A stretch of DNA of 64,000 nt from Rickettsia rhipicephali str. 3-7-female6-CWPP (GTDB taxonomy: Bacteria > Pseudomonadota > Alphaproteobacteria > Rickettsiales > Rickettsiaceae), in assembly GCF_000284075.1 (NCBI RefSeq), contig NC_017042.1, positions 1,226,369 to 1,290,368 on the forward strand. Reading direction: 5' to 3'. The notes under the pieces are model-generated. The model saw nothing but the letters and a program-made list of their open reading frames with translations. It was not told where the DNA came from and did no database searches. Shown here piece after piece: positions 52,201 through 63,067 of this stretch (position 1 is the stretch's first letter; the number at the start of each line of letters is the position of its first letter). The position numbers were made by a program, and so were the translations under genes.

Positions 52201-54962
52201 CCAAAATTAATATCTTGAGCATTTAATATAGTAACATCACCAGCACTTGCATCAATTGCAAAAAGGTTACCGGCTCCAATATTGATTTCTGCAACTGTTC
52301 CTATAGTGGAATGATATGCCGTAAGTGACTTTGTATTAACATTTAATATAGCGTTATTGCCGTTTGCTATAGCTCCTTTAAAATAATAAGGGATTGTGTT
52401 ACCACCACCATCAAGAGGTCCGTTAAACTCTAAAGTACTTCCGACTCCAAAATCTATATTATTCGCAGCTAGGCTTCCTCCAGCTTGTAATGTTATTCCT
52501 GCTCCTACATTCACTGTTGCTAATGCTGCTGTATTACCTATATTGCCAGTTACTGTACTATTACCGGTAAACGTTGCTATACCATTATTTGCATTACCGG
52601 TATTATCTATCGCTCCGGTCACCACTACAGGATTCGTAAATGTCACTGCTGACACATTATCCGTTAAGTTTATTGCATTCGCTTTTACCACTCCGCCTTG
52701 TACTTGTAACAAACCTGCTCCTACATTCACTGTTGCTAATGCTGCTGTATTACCTATATTGCCAGTTACTGTACTATTACCGGTAAACGTTGCTATACCA
52801 TTATTTGCATTACCGGTATTATCTATCGCTCCGGTCACCACTACAGGATTCGTAAATGTCACTGCTGACGCAGCATCTGTTAATTTAGTCGTAGTAGCTT
52901 TAATAACCGCTCCCCCTAACGTGGCTGTACCTGCTCCTACACTTATCGTGGCTAATGAATTTGTATTACCTATATTCCCGGTTACTTGACTCAATGCACC
53001 ATTTAAATTTAAGACACCTACATTATCAACGCCTGTAGTGTTATCAATCGCACCTGTTAATACTGCATTTGCATTTGTAAGGGTTAATACCGACGCAGCA
53101 TCTGTTAAATCAGTCGTAGTAGCTTTAATAACCGCTCCCCCTAACGTGGCTGTACCTGCTCCTACACTTATCGTGGCTAATGAATTTGTATTACCTATAT
53201 TCCCGGTTACTTGACTCAATGCACCATTTAAATTTAAGACACCTACATTATCAACACCTGTAGTGTTATCAATCACACCTGTTAATACTGCATTTGCATT
53301 TGTAAGGGTTAATACCGACGCAGCATCTGTTAAATCAGTCGTAGTAGCTTTAATAACCGCTCCCCCTAACGTGGCTGTACCTGCTCCTACACTTATCGTG
53401 GCTAATGAATTTGTATTACCTATATTCCCGGTTACTTGACTCAATGCACCATTTAAATTTAAGACACCTACATTATCAACGCCTGTAGTGTTATCAATCG
53501 CACCTGTTAATACTGCATTTGCATTTGTAAGGGTTAATACCGACGCAGCATCTGTTAAATCAGTCGTAGTAGCTTTAATAACCGCTCCCCCTAACGTGGC
53601 TGTACCTGCTCCTACACTTATCGTGGCTAATGAATTTGTATTACCTATATTCCCGGTTACTTGACTCAATGCACCATTTAAATTTAAGACACCTACATTA
53701 TCAACGCCTGTAGTGTTATCAATCGCACCTGTTAATACTGCATTTGCATTTGTAAGGGTTAATACCGACGCAGCATCTGTTAAATCAGTCGTAGTAGCTT
53801 TAATAACCGCTCCCCCTAACGTGGCTGTACCTGCTCCTACACTTATCGTGGCTAATGAATTTGTATTACCTATATTCCCGGTTACTTGACTCAATGCACC
53901 ATTTAAATTTAAGACACCTACATTATCAACGCCTGTAGTGTTATCAATCGCACCTGTTAATACTGCATTTGCATTTGTAAGGGTTAATACCGACGCAGCA
54001 TCTGTTAAATCAGTCGTAGTAGCTTTAATAACCGCTCCCCCTAACGTGGCTGTACCTGCTCCTACACTTATCGTGGCTAATGAATTTGTATTACCTATAT
54101 TCCCGGTTACTTGACTCAATGCACCATTTAAATTTAAGACACCTACATTATCAACGCCTGTAGTGTTATCAATCACACCTGTTAATACTGCATTTGCATT
54201 TGTAAGGGTTAATACCGACGCAGCATCTGTTAAATCAGTCGTAGTAGCTTTAATAACCGCTCCCCCAAGAGAAAGGGGGCTTGCCCCAACGCTTATTTGA
54301 GCTGCTGGGTTAACATTACCTATTGTTCCGTTAATGGCAACATCTGTATTGACAGTTATTATACCTCCTCCATCTATATTGCCTGCAAGTGTTATCTTTG
54401 CCGGGGTTACAGATTGTATAATTAGTGCAGCATTCGCTCCCCCTAAAGTTATATTTCCTAAACCTGTATAATTATCGGCAGGAGCATCAAAACCATGATT
54501 TGCAGCAACAGCATTAGTACCGTTTAAAGTTAAGCTTTTGCCAGCAGTAATAGTAACAGGCAACAAGTTACCTCCCGTCACAATCGAACCAACGACGGTA
54601 TTTTGAGTAATATTTAGACCTACGGGAGTAGTACCCGCAACATTTATAGCCGTAATAATACAACCGGCTTCATCTGCAGTGATAGTATGATCACCACCGT
54701 AAGTAAATGCCATACCATTTTGAGGACCGTCAACAGGAGTACCATTAGCTACCCCTTTAGCCGTTATATCATTCCAATTATTGGCAACAGCAAGATCACT
54801 AAATGCTGCATTATTATTAGTAGAAATAACACCTACAGCAACACCGAGTGCCCCGCTACTACTCAGCATTATCGCTGCGGTTGAGGTGGTGAATAAAGCG
54901 GCTTTAAGACCTTGTTGTATTGCTTTTTGAAATAATTTTGGAGAAATATTCGTCATAGCCAT
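49281..54962 (-). CDS. ompA: Outer membrane protein A (rOmpA, Sca0), autotransporter adhesin
   Basis: A 1,893-residue surface autotransporter typical of spotted-fever-group Rickettsia. The leader (NISPKLFQKAIQQGLKAALF, then TTSTAAIMLSSSGALG) is the rOmpA signal sequence. Residues about 235-684 are six 75-residue repeats (GGAVIKATTTDLTDAASVLT ...), followed by two 72-residue repeats (to about 828). A beta-solenoid passenger follows, and a C-terminal translocator barrel from about residue 1610 (DAKFGAWISPFVGNATQKM ... ending VKVRVNF with terminal Phe). rOmpA mediates adhesion and entry into host cells. The start at 54962 is the first in-frame ATG after AAGG. The frame is fully open, so the gene appears functional, unlike its 32-39 kb paralog. 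Confidence 0.97.
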   Translation of the reverse strand: MAMTNISPKLFQKAIQQGLKAALFTTSTAAIMLSSSGALGVAVGVISTNNNAAFSDLAVANNWNDITAKGVANGTPVDGPQNGMAFTYGGDHTITADEAGCIITAINVAGTTPVGLNITQNTVVGSIVTGGNLLPVTITAGKSLTLNGTNAVAANHGFDAPADNYTGLGNITLGGANAALIIQSVTPAKITLAGNIDGGGIITVNTDVAINGTIGNVNPAAQISVGASPLSLGGAVIKATTTDLTDAASVLTLTNANAVLTGVIDNTTGVDNVGVLNLNGALSQVTGNIGNTNSLATISVGAGTATLGGAVIKATTTDLTDAASVLTLTNANAVLTGAIDNTTGVDNVGVLNLNGALSQVTGNIGNTNSLATISVGAGTATLGGAVIKATTTDLTDAASVLTLTNANAVLTGAIDNTTGVDNVGVLNLNGALSQVTGNIGNTNSLATISVGAGTATLGGAVIKATTTDLTDAASVLTLTNANAVLTGAIDNTTGVDNVGVLNLNGALSQVTGNIGNTNSLATISVGAGTATLGGAVIKATTTDLTDAASVLTLTNANAVLTGVIDNTTGVDNVGVLNLNGALSQVTGNIGNTNSLATISVGAGTATLGGAVIKATTTDLTDAASVLTLTNANAVLTGAIDNTTGVDNVGVLNLNGALSQVTGNIGNTNSLATISVGAGTATLGGAVIKATTTKLTDAASAVTFTNPVVVTGAIDNTGNANNGIATFTGNSTVTGNIGNTAALATVNVGAGLLQVQGGVVKANAINLTDNVSAVTFTNPVVVTGAIDNTGNANNGIATFTGNSTVTGNIGNTAALATVNVGAGITLQAGGSLAANNIDFGVGSTLEFNGPLDGGGNTIPYYFKGAIANGNNAILNVNTKSLTAYHSTIGTVAEINIGAGNLFAIDASAGDVTILNAQDINFGAPDSALALSNLTGVGVKNILLAADLVAPGANGGDVVFNGGVNGLNIGSNVVGTARNIGDGGGDKFNTLLIYNAVTITDDVNLEGIQNVHINNNAAFTSSTAFNAGAIQINDATYTIDANNGNLNVPAGNIQFAHANAQLILQNTSGNDRTITLGANIDPDNDDEGIVTLNSVTAGKKLTIAGGKTLGGAHKLHTIVFKGAGDFGAAGTTFNTTNIVLDTTGRLELGATTANVVLLNDAIQLTQTGGNIDGFLDFNAKNGTVTLNNNVNVAGAVQNTGGTNNGTLIVLGASNLNSVNGIAMLKVGAGNVTIAKGGDVKIGEVQGTGTNTLTLPANFNLTGSINKTGGQALKLNFTNGGSVSGVVGTAANLVGDITTAGATSFASSVNAKGTATLGGTTSFADTFTNTGAVTLAKGSITNFAKNVTATSFVANSATINFGNSLAFNSNITGSGTTLTLGANQVTYTAGTGSFTDTLTLNTTFDGAAKSGGNILIKSGSTLDLSGVSTLALVVTATNFDINNISPDTKYTVISAETVGGLKPTPEENVKITINNDNRFVDFTFDASTLTLFAEDIAADVIDEAFEPGGPLANIPNAANIKKSLELMEDAPNGSDARQAFNNFGLMTPLQEADATTHLMQDVVKPSDTIAAVNNQVVASNISSNITALNARMDKVQAVNKGPVSSGDEDMDAKFGAWISPFVGNATQKMCNNISGYKSDTTGGTIGFDGLVSDDLALGLAYTRADTDIKLKNNKTGDKNKVESNIYSLYGLYNVPYENLFVEAIASYSDNKINSKSRRVIATALETVGYQTANGKYKSESYTGQLMAGYTYMMPENINLTPLAGLRYSTIKDKGYKETGTTYQNLTVKGKNYNTFDGLLGAKVSSNINVNEIVLTPELYAMVDYAFKSKVPAIDARLQGMTAPLPTNSFKQSKTSFDVGVGVTAKHKMMEYGINYDTNIGSKYFAQQGSVKVRVNF
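52479..52910 (-). repeat. Two tandem 216-bp (72-residue) type II repeats of ompA
   Basis: Copies at 52695-52910 and 52479-52694 share long identical stretches in their central part (e.g. GCTCCTACATTCACTGTTGC at 52501 and 52717), with divergence at the unit starts. Each encodes TFTNPVVVTGAIDNTGNANN and TVTGNIGNTAALATVNVGAG. Confidence 0.85.
52911..54260 (-). repeat. Six tandem 225-bp (75-residue) type I repeats of ompA
   Basis: The marker TCCCCCTAAC recurs exactly every 225 bp (52911, 53136, 53361, 53586, 53811, 54036), with the array edge at 54261. The units are nearly identical; a G/A change toggles GAIDN and GVIDN in the order V-A-A-A-V-A from the N-terminal end. Confidence 0.95.
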
Positions 54963-55017
54963 ATGTAAACCTTAATAAAAATTAAATCACTTAAAAAGTG
55001 TTATTTTAACGCAACTT

Positions 55018-55051
55018 TTTTAATATGTCTATTATTTTAATATGTCTATTA
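55018..55051. repeat. Tandem 17-bp duplication upstream of ompA
   Basis: TTTTAATATGTCTATTA occurs twice without a gap (55018-55034, 55035-55051), 56-90 nt upstream of the ompA ATG, in the region expected to hold its promoter. Confidence 0.9.
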
Positions 55052-55089
55052 TAATTAATAATATAGATGATATGTCATTCCGTAACGGC

Positions 55090-55242
55090 GTAGGCGTTGT
55101 TGCATGGCTCTTATGTCATTCCTACGAAAGCATAAAGCGAAATAAATCGAGCTTTGAATTTCAAAAATTTGCTGTATCCATACTTTTTTCTTGGATTCCT
55201 GCGAAGGCAGGAATGACATAAGAGCCATGCAACAACGCCTAC
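55090..55242. repeat. Long inverted repeat with perfect 34-bp arms between ompA and ftsK
   Basis: The arm at 55090-55123 (GTAGGCGTTGTTGCATGGCT...) is exactly complementary to 55209-55242. The arms include the GGCGTTGTTGCATGG motif and a CATTCC-type hairpin; the roughly 85-bp middle is AT-rich. It looks like a miniature mobile element or a nested insertion. Confidence 0.85.
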
Positions 55243-55272
55243 GGCTACGTAGCGCATGACGAAAAAAATACC

Positions 55273-58576
<3,304 letters not shown>

Positions 58577-58678
58577 AGTAGCACTTCTCAATAATAGGAT
58601 AAGTTATTTACATTAAAAGCGCCATTTTGTATTATGAAAAATATATTTTTTTACTTGAGGGAAAGGTAACCAAAACTC

Positions 58679-59458
58679 ATGACCATAAAAATCCACACGG
58701 GAAAAGATTTCATAAAGATGCGGGCAGCAGGAAAATTAGCCGCAGAGACGCTCGATTTTATTACTGATCACGTAAAACCGAACGTCACTACTAATAGTTT
58801 AAATGACCTTTGTCATAATTTTATTACTTCTCATAATGCCGTTCCTGCACCGTTAAATTACAAAGGCTTTCCGAAATCGATTTGTACTTCTATAAATCAT
58901 GTGGTTTGTCACGGCATTCCAAACGATAAACCGTTAAAAAACGGTGATATAGTAAATATTGATGTTACGGTAATTTTAGACGGTTGGTACGGTGATACTA
59001 GCCGTATGTATTATGTCGGTGACGTAGCAATTAAGCCAAAGCGTCTTATTCAAGTAACTTATGATGCAATGATGAAAGGGATTGAAGTAGTTAGACCCGG
59101 TGCTAAACTCGGTGATATCGGACATGCTATTCAAAGCTATGCCGAGAAACATAATTATTCTGTGGTTAGAGATTATACGGGTCACGGTATCGGAAGAGTT
59201 TTTCATGACGAACCGTCAATATTAAATTACGGTCGCAGCGGCATTGGTCTACCGTTAGAAGAAGGGATGTTTTTCACAGTTGAACCTATGATAAATGCCG
59301 GTAATTATGACACTATATTAAGTAAACTAGATGGATGGACAGTTACTACACGTGATAAATCATTATCGGCTCAATTTGAGCATACTATAGGCGTGACTAA
59401 AGACGGTTTTGAAATATTTACGTTATCACCTAAAAAACTTGATTATCCTCCATACTAA
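58679..59458 (+). CDS. map: Methionine aminopeptidase, type I
   Basis: A 259-residue enzyme with all metal ligands: Asp in NIDVTVILDGWYGDTSRMY (both), His in GHGIGRVFHDEP, Glu in FTVEPMINAG, and Glu in QFEHTIGVT; the substrate-contact His lies in NHVVCHGIPND. It removes N-terminal Met from nascent proteins in the cytoplasm. The length is typical of type Ia. The ATG at 58679 follows a GGTAACC-rich leader without a strong Shine-Dalgarno. The downstream gap is filled with repeats, then the radC remnant. Confidence 0.96.
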   Translation: MTIKIHTGKDFIKMRAAGKLAAETLDFITDHVKPNVTTNSLNDLCHNFITSHNAVPAPLNYKGFPKSICTSINHVVCHGIPNDKPLKNGDIVNIDVTVILDGWYGDTSRMYYVGDVAIKPKRLIQVTYDAMMKGIEVVRPGAKLGDIGHAIQSYAEKHNYSVVRDYTGHGIGRVFHDEPSILNYGRSGIGLPLEEGMFFTVEPMINAGNYDTILSKLDGWTVTTRDKSLSAQFEHTIGVTKDGFEIFTLSPKKLDYPPY

Positions 59459-59548
59459 ACTGTAGGGTAAAAATTGATTTTGTTGTATGGCTATCTATGT
59501 CCATTTCCGCGGGACATTGTTGCGTGAATCGAAAAACGCACTCGGTGT

Positions 59549-59672
59549 CATCCCGTGGCTTGACCACGGGATCCAAAAAGCATTTAAAAAGACTAGATCC
59601 CGCGATCAAGTTAGCTAGGATGACATTAAAGATTACTGGATTCCCGCTTTTTTAGCTAGGAATGACATCAGC
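59549..59672. repeat. Compound CATCCC/CATTCC-type hairpins
   Basis: GTCATCCCGTGGCTTGACCA/CGGGATCC, then GATCCCGCGATCAAG...GGATGAC, then GGATTCCCGC...GGAATGAC: at least three adjacent units between map and radC, preceded by a GTTGCGTGAATCG motif. Confidence 0.75.
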
Positions 59673-59710
59673 AACATTTTACTTATTTATAATTTGAATA
59701 AACATAAAGA

Positions 59711-60381
59711 ATGTTAGAAAATAATTTGTTAGAATTTAGTAATGATAAAATAGATACGCCTCATTATATAGGTCACCGTAAAAGAGTAAAAGAACGCTTC
59801 GTTGTCGCTGGAGCAGAACATTTTGCCGATTACGAATTACTTGAAGTAATGTTATTTACGGCTATCCCTCGTAAAGACGTAAAACCTCTTGCTAAAAAAT
59901 TACTTGATCATTTTGATATTACGGATTTAATTAACCTTGATAAGGCAAGGCTAGTTAGTATTAAAGGCACCAATGAAAATTTATATATCAATTTTGCTCT
60001 AATACGTGAGCTGATAAATTAGAGTATTGAAACAAAAAATAATAAATAAAAATATTAGTGCTTCTTGGAGTTCTTGGACTGATTATTTAAAAGTTAATAT
60101 GGGCAATATGCGACTCGAGCAATTTCGTATATTATTTTTGAATAAGAAAAATATTTTAATTGCTGATGAGGTTTTAAGTCAAGGAACTATAGACCAAGCT
60201 GCGGTATATCCACGTGAGATAATTAAACGAGCTTTATTTAACAAAGCAAGCAGCCTGATACTTGTGCATCATCATCCAAGCGGTAGCCCTGAACCTTCAA
60301 AAGCCGACATTCATATGATAAATAAGATAGTAGAGACATGCCAAACCGTAAATATTATAGTTTTAAATCTAATATGTTCCT
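59711..60381 (+). pseudogene. radC: RadC/JAB-domain DNA repair protein, split and 3'-truncated
   Basis: The N-terminal part (59711-60022) has the RadC HhH-like domain (HRKRVKERFVVAGAEHFADY, then ELLEVMLFTAIPRKDVKPLA) and stops at TAG near 60020. One frame over, the rest continues without loss (MRLEQFRILFLNKKNILIAD, EVLSQGTIDQAAVYPREIIK, and the JAMM motif VHHHPSGSPEPSKADI). The family tail after NIIVLD (…HIIIS…GYFSF) is absent: the frame diverges at about 60369 into sequence overlapping the next gene's start (60382). So there is one frameshift plus a deletion of about 25 C-terminal codons. Even the open second part lacks its end and is probably inactive. Confidence 0.8.
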
Positions 60382-61365
60382 ATGAATATAAAGAGCTACA
60401 GCACATTATTTATTTTTTCTTTTATATCCACCGCTATATTAACATATATATTAACTAAATATCTTCCTACTATCGGTTTAGTTGATATACCAAGTAACCG
60501 TCGTTCTCATGATAAGATAACACCGCGCGGCGGCGGTCTTGCTATTGTAGTTGTTGTAATGATTGCTTTGAGCGGATTTGAATATATAACGAGCAATAAC
60601 TTTGTTAATTCAATAAAAATATTACCGTTATTATTGGCAATTGCTTCGATTTCCTTTTTAGATGACTTAAAAGCCGTACCTATTCTAATTCGTTTAATAG
60701 TCCACTTAATTTGTGCAACTTTTGCTATTTTTCTTTTTTCTCAGCTAAACTCTGTACATATACTAATATATTCTATTTTAGTTATAGCTTTAAGCGGTTT
60801 TATTAATATATATAATTTTATGGACGGTATAGACGGTATGAGTTGTGTGGAATCTATCCAGCTATCTAGCACTATGCTTATATTATGTTTTTTACAATTT
60901 CCGGCTATTAATAATCCATATTTTATAGCTAGTGTAAATGTTATTATTCTTGGTTGTTCTTGTGGTTTTTTAATATTTAATTGGCATCCGGCAAAAATAT
61001 TTTTAGGAGACGTGGGAAGTATTAGTCTTGGATTCTTAACGGGTCTTTGTTTGCTCCTGCTGGCTCTTACAAGCACTAATTTATTTATAGCTTGTGCTAT
61101 TGCTAGCTTATATTACATCACTGATGCAGTGCTAACCATATTAATTCGGCTACTCAATAAAGAAAAAATTTGGCAGCCTCATTTAAAGCATTTTTTTCAA
61201 AAAGCAGTACAAAAAGGTAAATCTCATAAACAAGTAGTATCGATTATAGCAGTTTGTAATATATTTTTAATGATCATATCGGTTACATCTTTACATTTTC
61301 CCGTAATATCTATAATGCTTGCTTTAGCCGTCATAACTTTAACAGTGCAGAGTTTATTAAAATGA
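60382..61365 (+). CDS. WecA/TagO/MraY-like glycosyl-1-phosphate transferase
   Basis: A 327-residue membrane enzyme with about 10-11 helices and the family's cytosolic motifs: SNRRSHDKITPRGGGLAI, ISFLDDLKAVP (D-D), INIYNFMDGIDGM (NxxNxxDGIDG), FNWHPAKIFLGDVGS, and a His-rich loop HLKHFFQKAVQKGKSHKQV. It moves a sugar-1-phosphate from a UDP-sugar to undecaprenyl phosphate. WecA-type activity would start O-antigen or other surface glycan assembly. MraY itself is unlikely given the motifs. Its start lies inside the truncated radC 3' end. dciA overlaps its stop (ATGA), so they form an operon. Confidence 0.87.
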   Translation: MNIKSYSTLFIFSFISTAILTYILTKYLPTIGLVDIPSNRRSHDKITPRGGGLAIVVVVMIALSGFEYITSNNFVNSIKILPLLLAIASISFLDDLKAVPILIRLIVHLICATFAIFLFSQLNSVHILIYSILVIALSGFINIYNFMDGIDGMSCVESIQLSSTMLILCFLQFPAINNPYFIASVNVIILGCSCGFLIFNWHPAKIFLGDVGSISLGFLTGLCLLLLALTSTNLFIACAIASLYYITDAVLTILIRLLNKEKIWQPHLKHFFQKAVQKGKSHKQVVSIIAVCNIFLMIISVTSLHFPVISIMLALAVITLTVQSLLK

Positions 61366-61685
61366 AGCTAATTAAAGAGGATATCGATAAAATAGTTAGA
61401 CGTATATTTGCCAAACAACATCCATTGCTGCCTGAAATCATGATTAACTGGAATAAAATAGTCGGGTTTAACTTCAGCACTAAAGCATTACCTTTAAAAA
61501 TCACCACCTATACTTATAAAAAACAAAAGATTAATACGCTGTTTATACAAGCTGAAGATAATGCTACTGCAGCAGAATTACCTTATTATCAAGATATTAT
61601 TCTAGAACGTATTAAAATTTATTTAGGCTTTAAAGCAATACATCAAATGAACGTAACGTTTTATAAAGGAAAAAAGAGTCTTTAG
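61362..61685 (+). CDS. dciA: DciA-like DUF721 protein
   Basis: A 107-residue DUF721 protein: PEIMINWNKIVGFNFSTKAL is the conserved W-x-x-I-V-G helix, followed by LFIQAEDNATAAELPYYQDI and LERIKIYLGFKAIHQMNVTF. DciA loads the replicative helicase DnaB in bacteria lacking DnaC, which fits Rickettsia. Rickettsia DciA proteins tend to be short. It overlaps the upstream transferase stop by 4 nt. Confidence 0.82.
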   Translation: MKLIKEDIDKIVRRIFAKQHPLLPEIMINWNKIVGFNFSTKALPLKITTYTYKKQKINTLFIQAEDNATAAELPYYQDIILERIKIYLGFKAIHQMNVTFYKGKKSL

Positions 61686-61769
61686 ATTAAGAGTTTGTTG
61701 GCATGAATATCAATGCTATCTCTACTATAACTCTGCAAGCTTGTAGGTGTTGTTGCCTGGCTCAGTTTA

Positions 61770-61929
61770 TGTCATTCCCGCGGAAGCGGGAATGACATCG
61801 TACGGGCTTTTCGAACCATACAACAACTCCGCAACCGTAGGATCTAGGAAAAATAATAAAAATGCTGTAAATCAGAACTTTTTACTGGATTGCTTCGTCA
61901 ATTACTTCGTAATTTTCCTCGCAATGACG
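61770..61929. repeat. CATTCCCGC hairpin plus half of a family C element
   Basis: GTCATTCCCGCGGAAGCGGG and GGAATGAC near 61771-61798, then GCTTCGTCAATTACTTCGTA ... CTCGCAATGACG near 61892-61929. Together they fill most of the gap between dciA and the adr1 terminator; frames across them are not genes. Confidence 0.75.
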
Positions 61930-62017
61930 AAAAAGCTGAATCATGCTATAATACCTTGGCAGTCACTTAGCTCATGACGTCTCAGTATCCACGTAGGCAA
62001 TACCAAGGCACACAAAC

Positions 62018-62052
62018 AAAAAAAGGAGTCTTTAATTAAAGACTCCTTTTTT
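62018..62052. terminator. Bidirectional terminator between dciA and adr1
   Basis: AAAAGGAGTCTTTAA is followed by its exact complement TTAAAGACTCCTTTT, with A and T runs extending on both sides. It lies 33 nt past the adr1 stop and downstream of the plus-strand dciA operon, so it serves both. Confidence 0.88.
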
Positions 62053-62084
62053 GTGTTAATAGCTTGTAAAAAGATTTAAGCTAA

Positions 62085-62819
62085 TTACATATCAAATCTT
62101 AATCCTGCCATTAAGTTATGACCTTTATAATGGGTTCCGCCAAATTTAACTTTATCCCCGTCAATAGTTTTGGTGGTATTTTTTGTTTTACCGTAATCTC
62201 TCCAGCTATAAACTAGTTCAGCTTTTACACCTTGTGCAACTTCAAATGAAGTTCCTAAAGATAATTGATAAGCAAAGTTAGTTTTGTTTTTAGTAGTACC
62301 GTTGAAAGTTTTCGTTACACCATCTTTAATATCTTTAGAGTTAATTTTTTCCTTTACAAAAGCAGCACCAACACCTGCACCAGCAAATACTTTAAACATG
62401 CTTAAATCGACGAAATCAACATAACCGTTAAGTAATAAATTTACAATAGTAGGTTTATTTTTTACTGAGAAAGAAGCACTGTCTGGATAAGTTTTTGATT
62501 TCTTTAAATGACTACTTGCTACCGTTCCAATTGTTAAATCGGTTCTTAGATTATCCATAATATAGTAACCCGCACCGATCTCACCTGTAAATCCTGTATT
62601 AGACTTTAACTTAAAATCTGCTCCTTTATCTTTATGTTTTGTTTTGTTAAAAATCATACCGCCGACATTAAGTTTTAAATACCATTGATTTTCCACAGAT
62701 GATGACATCGATGAATTAGTAGATGAATCTACAGAAGAATTCATATCGCAATCAGCAAATGAAAGACCGGAAGTTAAAAGTACGGTGCTTGCAGCTGCTA
62801 TTAAAAGTAATTTTTTCAT
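62085..62819 (-). CDS. adr1: Outer-membrane beta-barrel adhesin Adr1
   Basis: A 244-residue outer-membrane protein. The signal peptide (KKLLLIAAASTVLLTSGLSF, cleavage after FA) is followed by a Ser/Asn-rich stretch (SSVDSSTNSSMSSSV, residues about 28-43) and an 8-strand-type barrel with NQWYLKLNVGGMIFNK, GEIGAGYYIMDNLRTDLTIG, FKVFAGAGVGAAFVKEKI and the C-terminal GHNLMAGLRFDM. It matches the Rickettsia Adr (OmpX-like) family, whose members bind host proteins. AAAGGA precedes the ATG. The paralog adr2 lies 248 nt upstream on the same strand. The Adr1/Adr2 naming rests on recalled sequences and the neighbouring order. Confidence 0.85.
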   Translation of the reverse strand: MKKLLLIAAASTVLLTSGLSFADCDMNSSVDSSTNSSMSSSVENQWYLKLNVGGMIFNKTKHKDKGADFKLKSNTGFTGEIGAGYYIMDNLRTDLTIGTVASSHLKKSKTYPDSASFSVKNKPTIVNLLLNGYVDFVDLSMFKVFAGAGVGAAFVKEKINSKDIKDGVTKTFNGTTKNKTNFAYQLSLGTSFEVAQGVKAELVYSWRDYGKTKNTTKTIDGDKVKFGGTHYKGHNLMAGLRFDM

Positions 62820-62944
62820 ATTGTTAAATTTTTCCTTTAAATTTTATTAGTTGTTAGTAAAAACGATATTAGATAATAATTTTACAATTTTTACCTAAAT
62901 TCGACAAAAAATAGTTTTAAGTGACATTTCTGAGTTGTCGTCTA

Positions 62945-63027
62945 ATGTCACTCCGTGGCTTAATAACCACGGAATCCAGTCTTTTTTTGTATTTCTAGAT
63001 ACCGTGGTTAATAAGCCACGGTATAAT
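62945..63027. repeat. Inverted CACTCCGTGG-type repeat between adr1 and adr2
   Basis: TCCGTGGCTTAATAACCACG/GGAATCC hairpin and a second TACCGTGGTTAATAAGCCAC/GGTA hairpin; the inner arms of the two are complementary to each other as well. They could act as an intergenic terminator. Confidence 0.75.
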
Positions 63028-63067
63028 ATTAGGTTATTACCTAAAACTATTAATATATTCTTGTTAA

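Noticed and set aside
52479..54260. Regular repeats that might suggest a CRISPR-like array
   Set aside because: Units are 216-225 bp, contiguous and in frame within ompA; no spacers and no cas genes.
50377..54884. Several plus-strand open frames rich in Pro, Val and Ala
   Set aside because: They are antisense shadows of ompA, produced by its repetitive Gly/Asn/Thr coding; no ribosome sites or family features.
61747..61977. 76-codon plus-strand frame after dciA
   Set aside because: It consists of CATTCCCGC and family C repeat sequence translated.
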